From Armatimonadota bacterium (GTDB lineage Bacteria; Armatimonadota; Fimbriimonadia; Fimbriimonadales; Fimbriimonadaceae), in assembly GCA_020161505.1 (NCBI GenBank), contig JAIUNY010000005.1, positions 72,003 to 136,002 on the forward strand: a DNA stretch of 64,000 bases, read 5' to 3'. Positions within the stretch are counted from its first letter, which is position 1. Every line of letters starts with the position of its first letter. Position numbers and translations under genes: made by a program. Below the pieces are notes generated by a model. It worked only from the letters and a program-made list of their open reading frames with translations, was not told the DNA's origin and ran no database searches. Positions 63,952 through 64,000 of the stretch are shown one piece after another.

Positions 63952-64000
63952 TTACTCGGCATCGGTCGTGCCGGTTTCGGATGAAACGAGAAGTGTCTCG
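63952..64000 (-). CDS. C-terminal tail of an upstream gene
   Basis: A minus-strand frame enters the window and ends at TAA (63952-63954). Fifteen residues ETLLVSSETGTTDAE are visible, an acidic Ser/Thr-rich tail. No family can be assigned. The position 12 bases before greA suggests one operon. Confidence 0.4.
   Translation of the reverse strand, partial: ETLLVSSETGTTDAE

Noticed and set aside
1-64000. tRNA, rRNA, CRISPR, transposase or prophage genes
   Set aside because: No tRNA T-arm with matching acceptor stem, regularly spaced repeats or integrase/transposase motifs were seen while reading both strands by eye; a tRNAscan or HMM scan was not possible.

Overview
The window reads as a chromosomal segment of a GC-rich, Gram-negative-type (diderm) bacterium, most likely from the Armatimonadota (Fimbriimonadia-like). 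The phylum is inferred, not proven. The pointers are two PEP-CTERM proteins with VPEPATM plus Arg/Lys-rich tails, several lipoproteins and periplasmic factors, and a Bacillus-like order ftsQ/divIB - DUF881 - small basic protein - ftsA - ftsZ. Nearly everything is ordinary housekeeping and transport coding sequence. I see no rRNA, tRNA, CRISPR array, prophage or transposase.

Layout. 1-4020: cell-division operon ending in a terminator after ftsZ. 4040-7570: an OmpR-type two-component system with a Gly/Gln-rich exported Spy/CpxP-like protein. 7660-11585: secreted cyclophilin, two dipeptide-type ABC permeases, Tat-exported alkaline phosphatase. 11637-13800: DUF433/DUF5615 toxin-antitoxin-like pair, small membrane proteins and a duplicated 58-bp intergenic repeat. 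13812-19084: ExoD-like protein, PEP-CTERM protein, clpB, an exported unknown. 19259-22167: a sugar 2-epimerase/deacetylase fusion with an ArnA-like formyltransferase. 22222-25159: two YHS-type metal-binding exported proteins, yajQ, a candidate small RNA and a second PEP-CTERM protein. 25370-37075: trpA with a PhnW-like aminotransferase, rpsD, a PilZ-like protein, rsmG, leuS, a large exported unknown, rluD and a RadC-like protein. 37117-42820: a divergent serpin-like lipoprotein and a branched-chain amino-acid ABC operon (no livF). 42829-50598: acetyltransferase, zinc-ribbon protein, tandem clpS paralogues, YfhO-like membrane protein, ftsH, tilS. 50688-58935: mgtE, S41 peptidase, exported unknown, BMP/nucleoside-type ABC transporter with a dehydrogenase. 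58994-64000: VOC protein, hydrolase, M50 protease, lysA, a candidate structured RNA, a lipoprotein, greA and the tail of one more gene.

Functional threads. Envelope homeostasis recurs: the CpxAR-like system, Spy-like protein, cyclophilin, FtsH, ClpB, two ClpS-like adaptors and an M50 protease. Three exported or membrane proteins share the same Gly/Gln/Pro-rich low-complexity composition.

The best leads are regulatory. (1) On the minus strand at 62653-62776, upstream of lysA, lies a compact three-way-junction RNA. It has mutually exclusive helices, a strong Shine-Dalgarno sequence and a 14-residue mini-ORF, and its G-U pairs only form on that strand. (2) Many genes have a TAnnnT -10 box about 6 nt before the start codon and no Shine-Dalgarno sequence, which suggests leaderless transcription; others carry clear Shine-Dalgarno sequences. 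(3) A TGTGAG-N5-TGTGAG direct repeat sits at the same distance from the putative -10 in front of both the response-regulator gene and the Spy-like gene, predicting that regulator's operator. (4) A promoter-to-terminator unit of about 84 nt lies upstream of yajQ.
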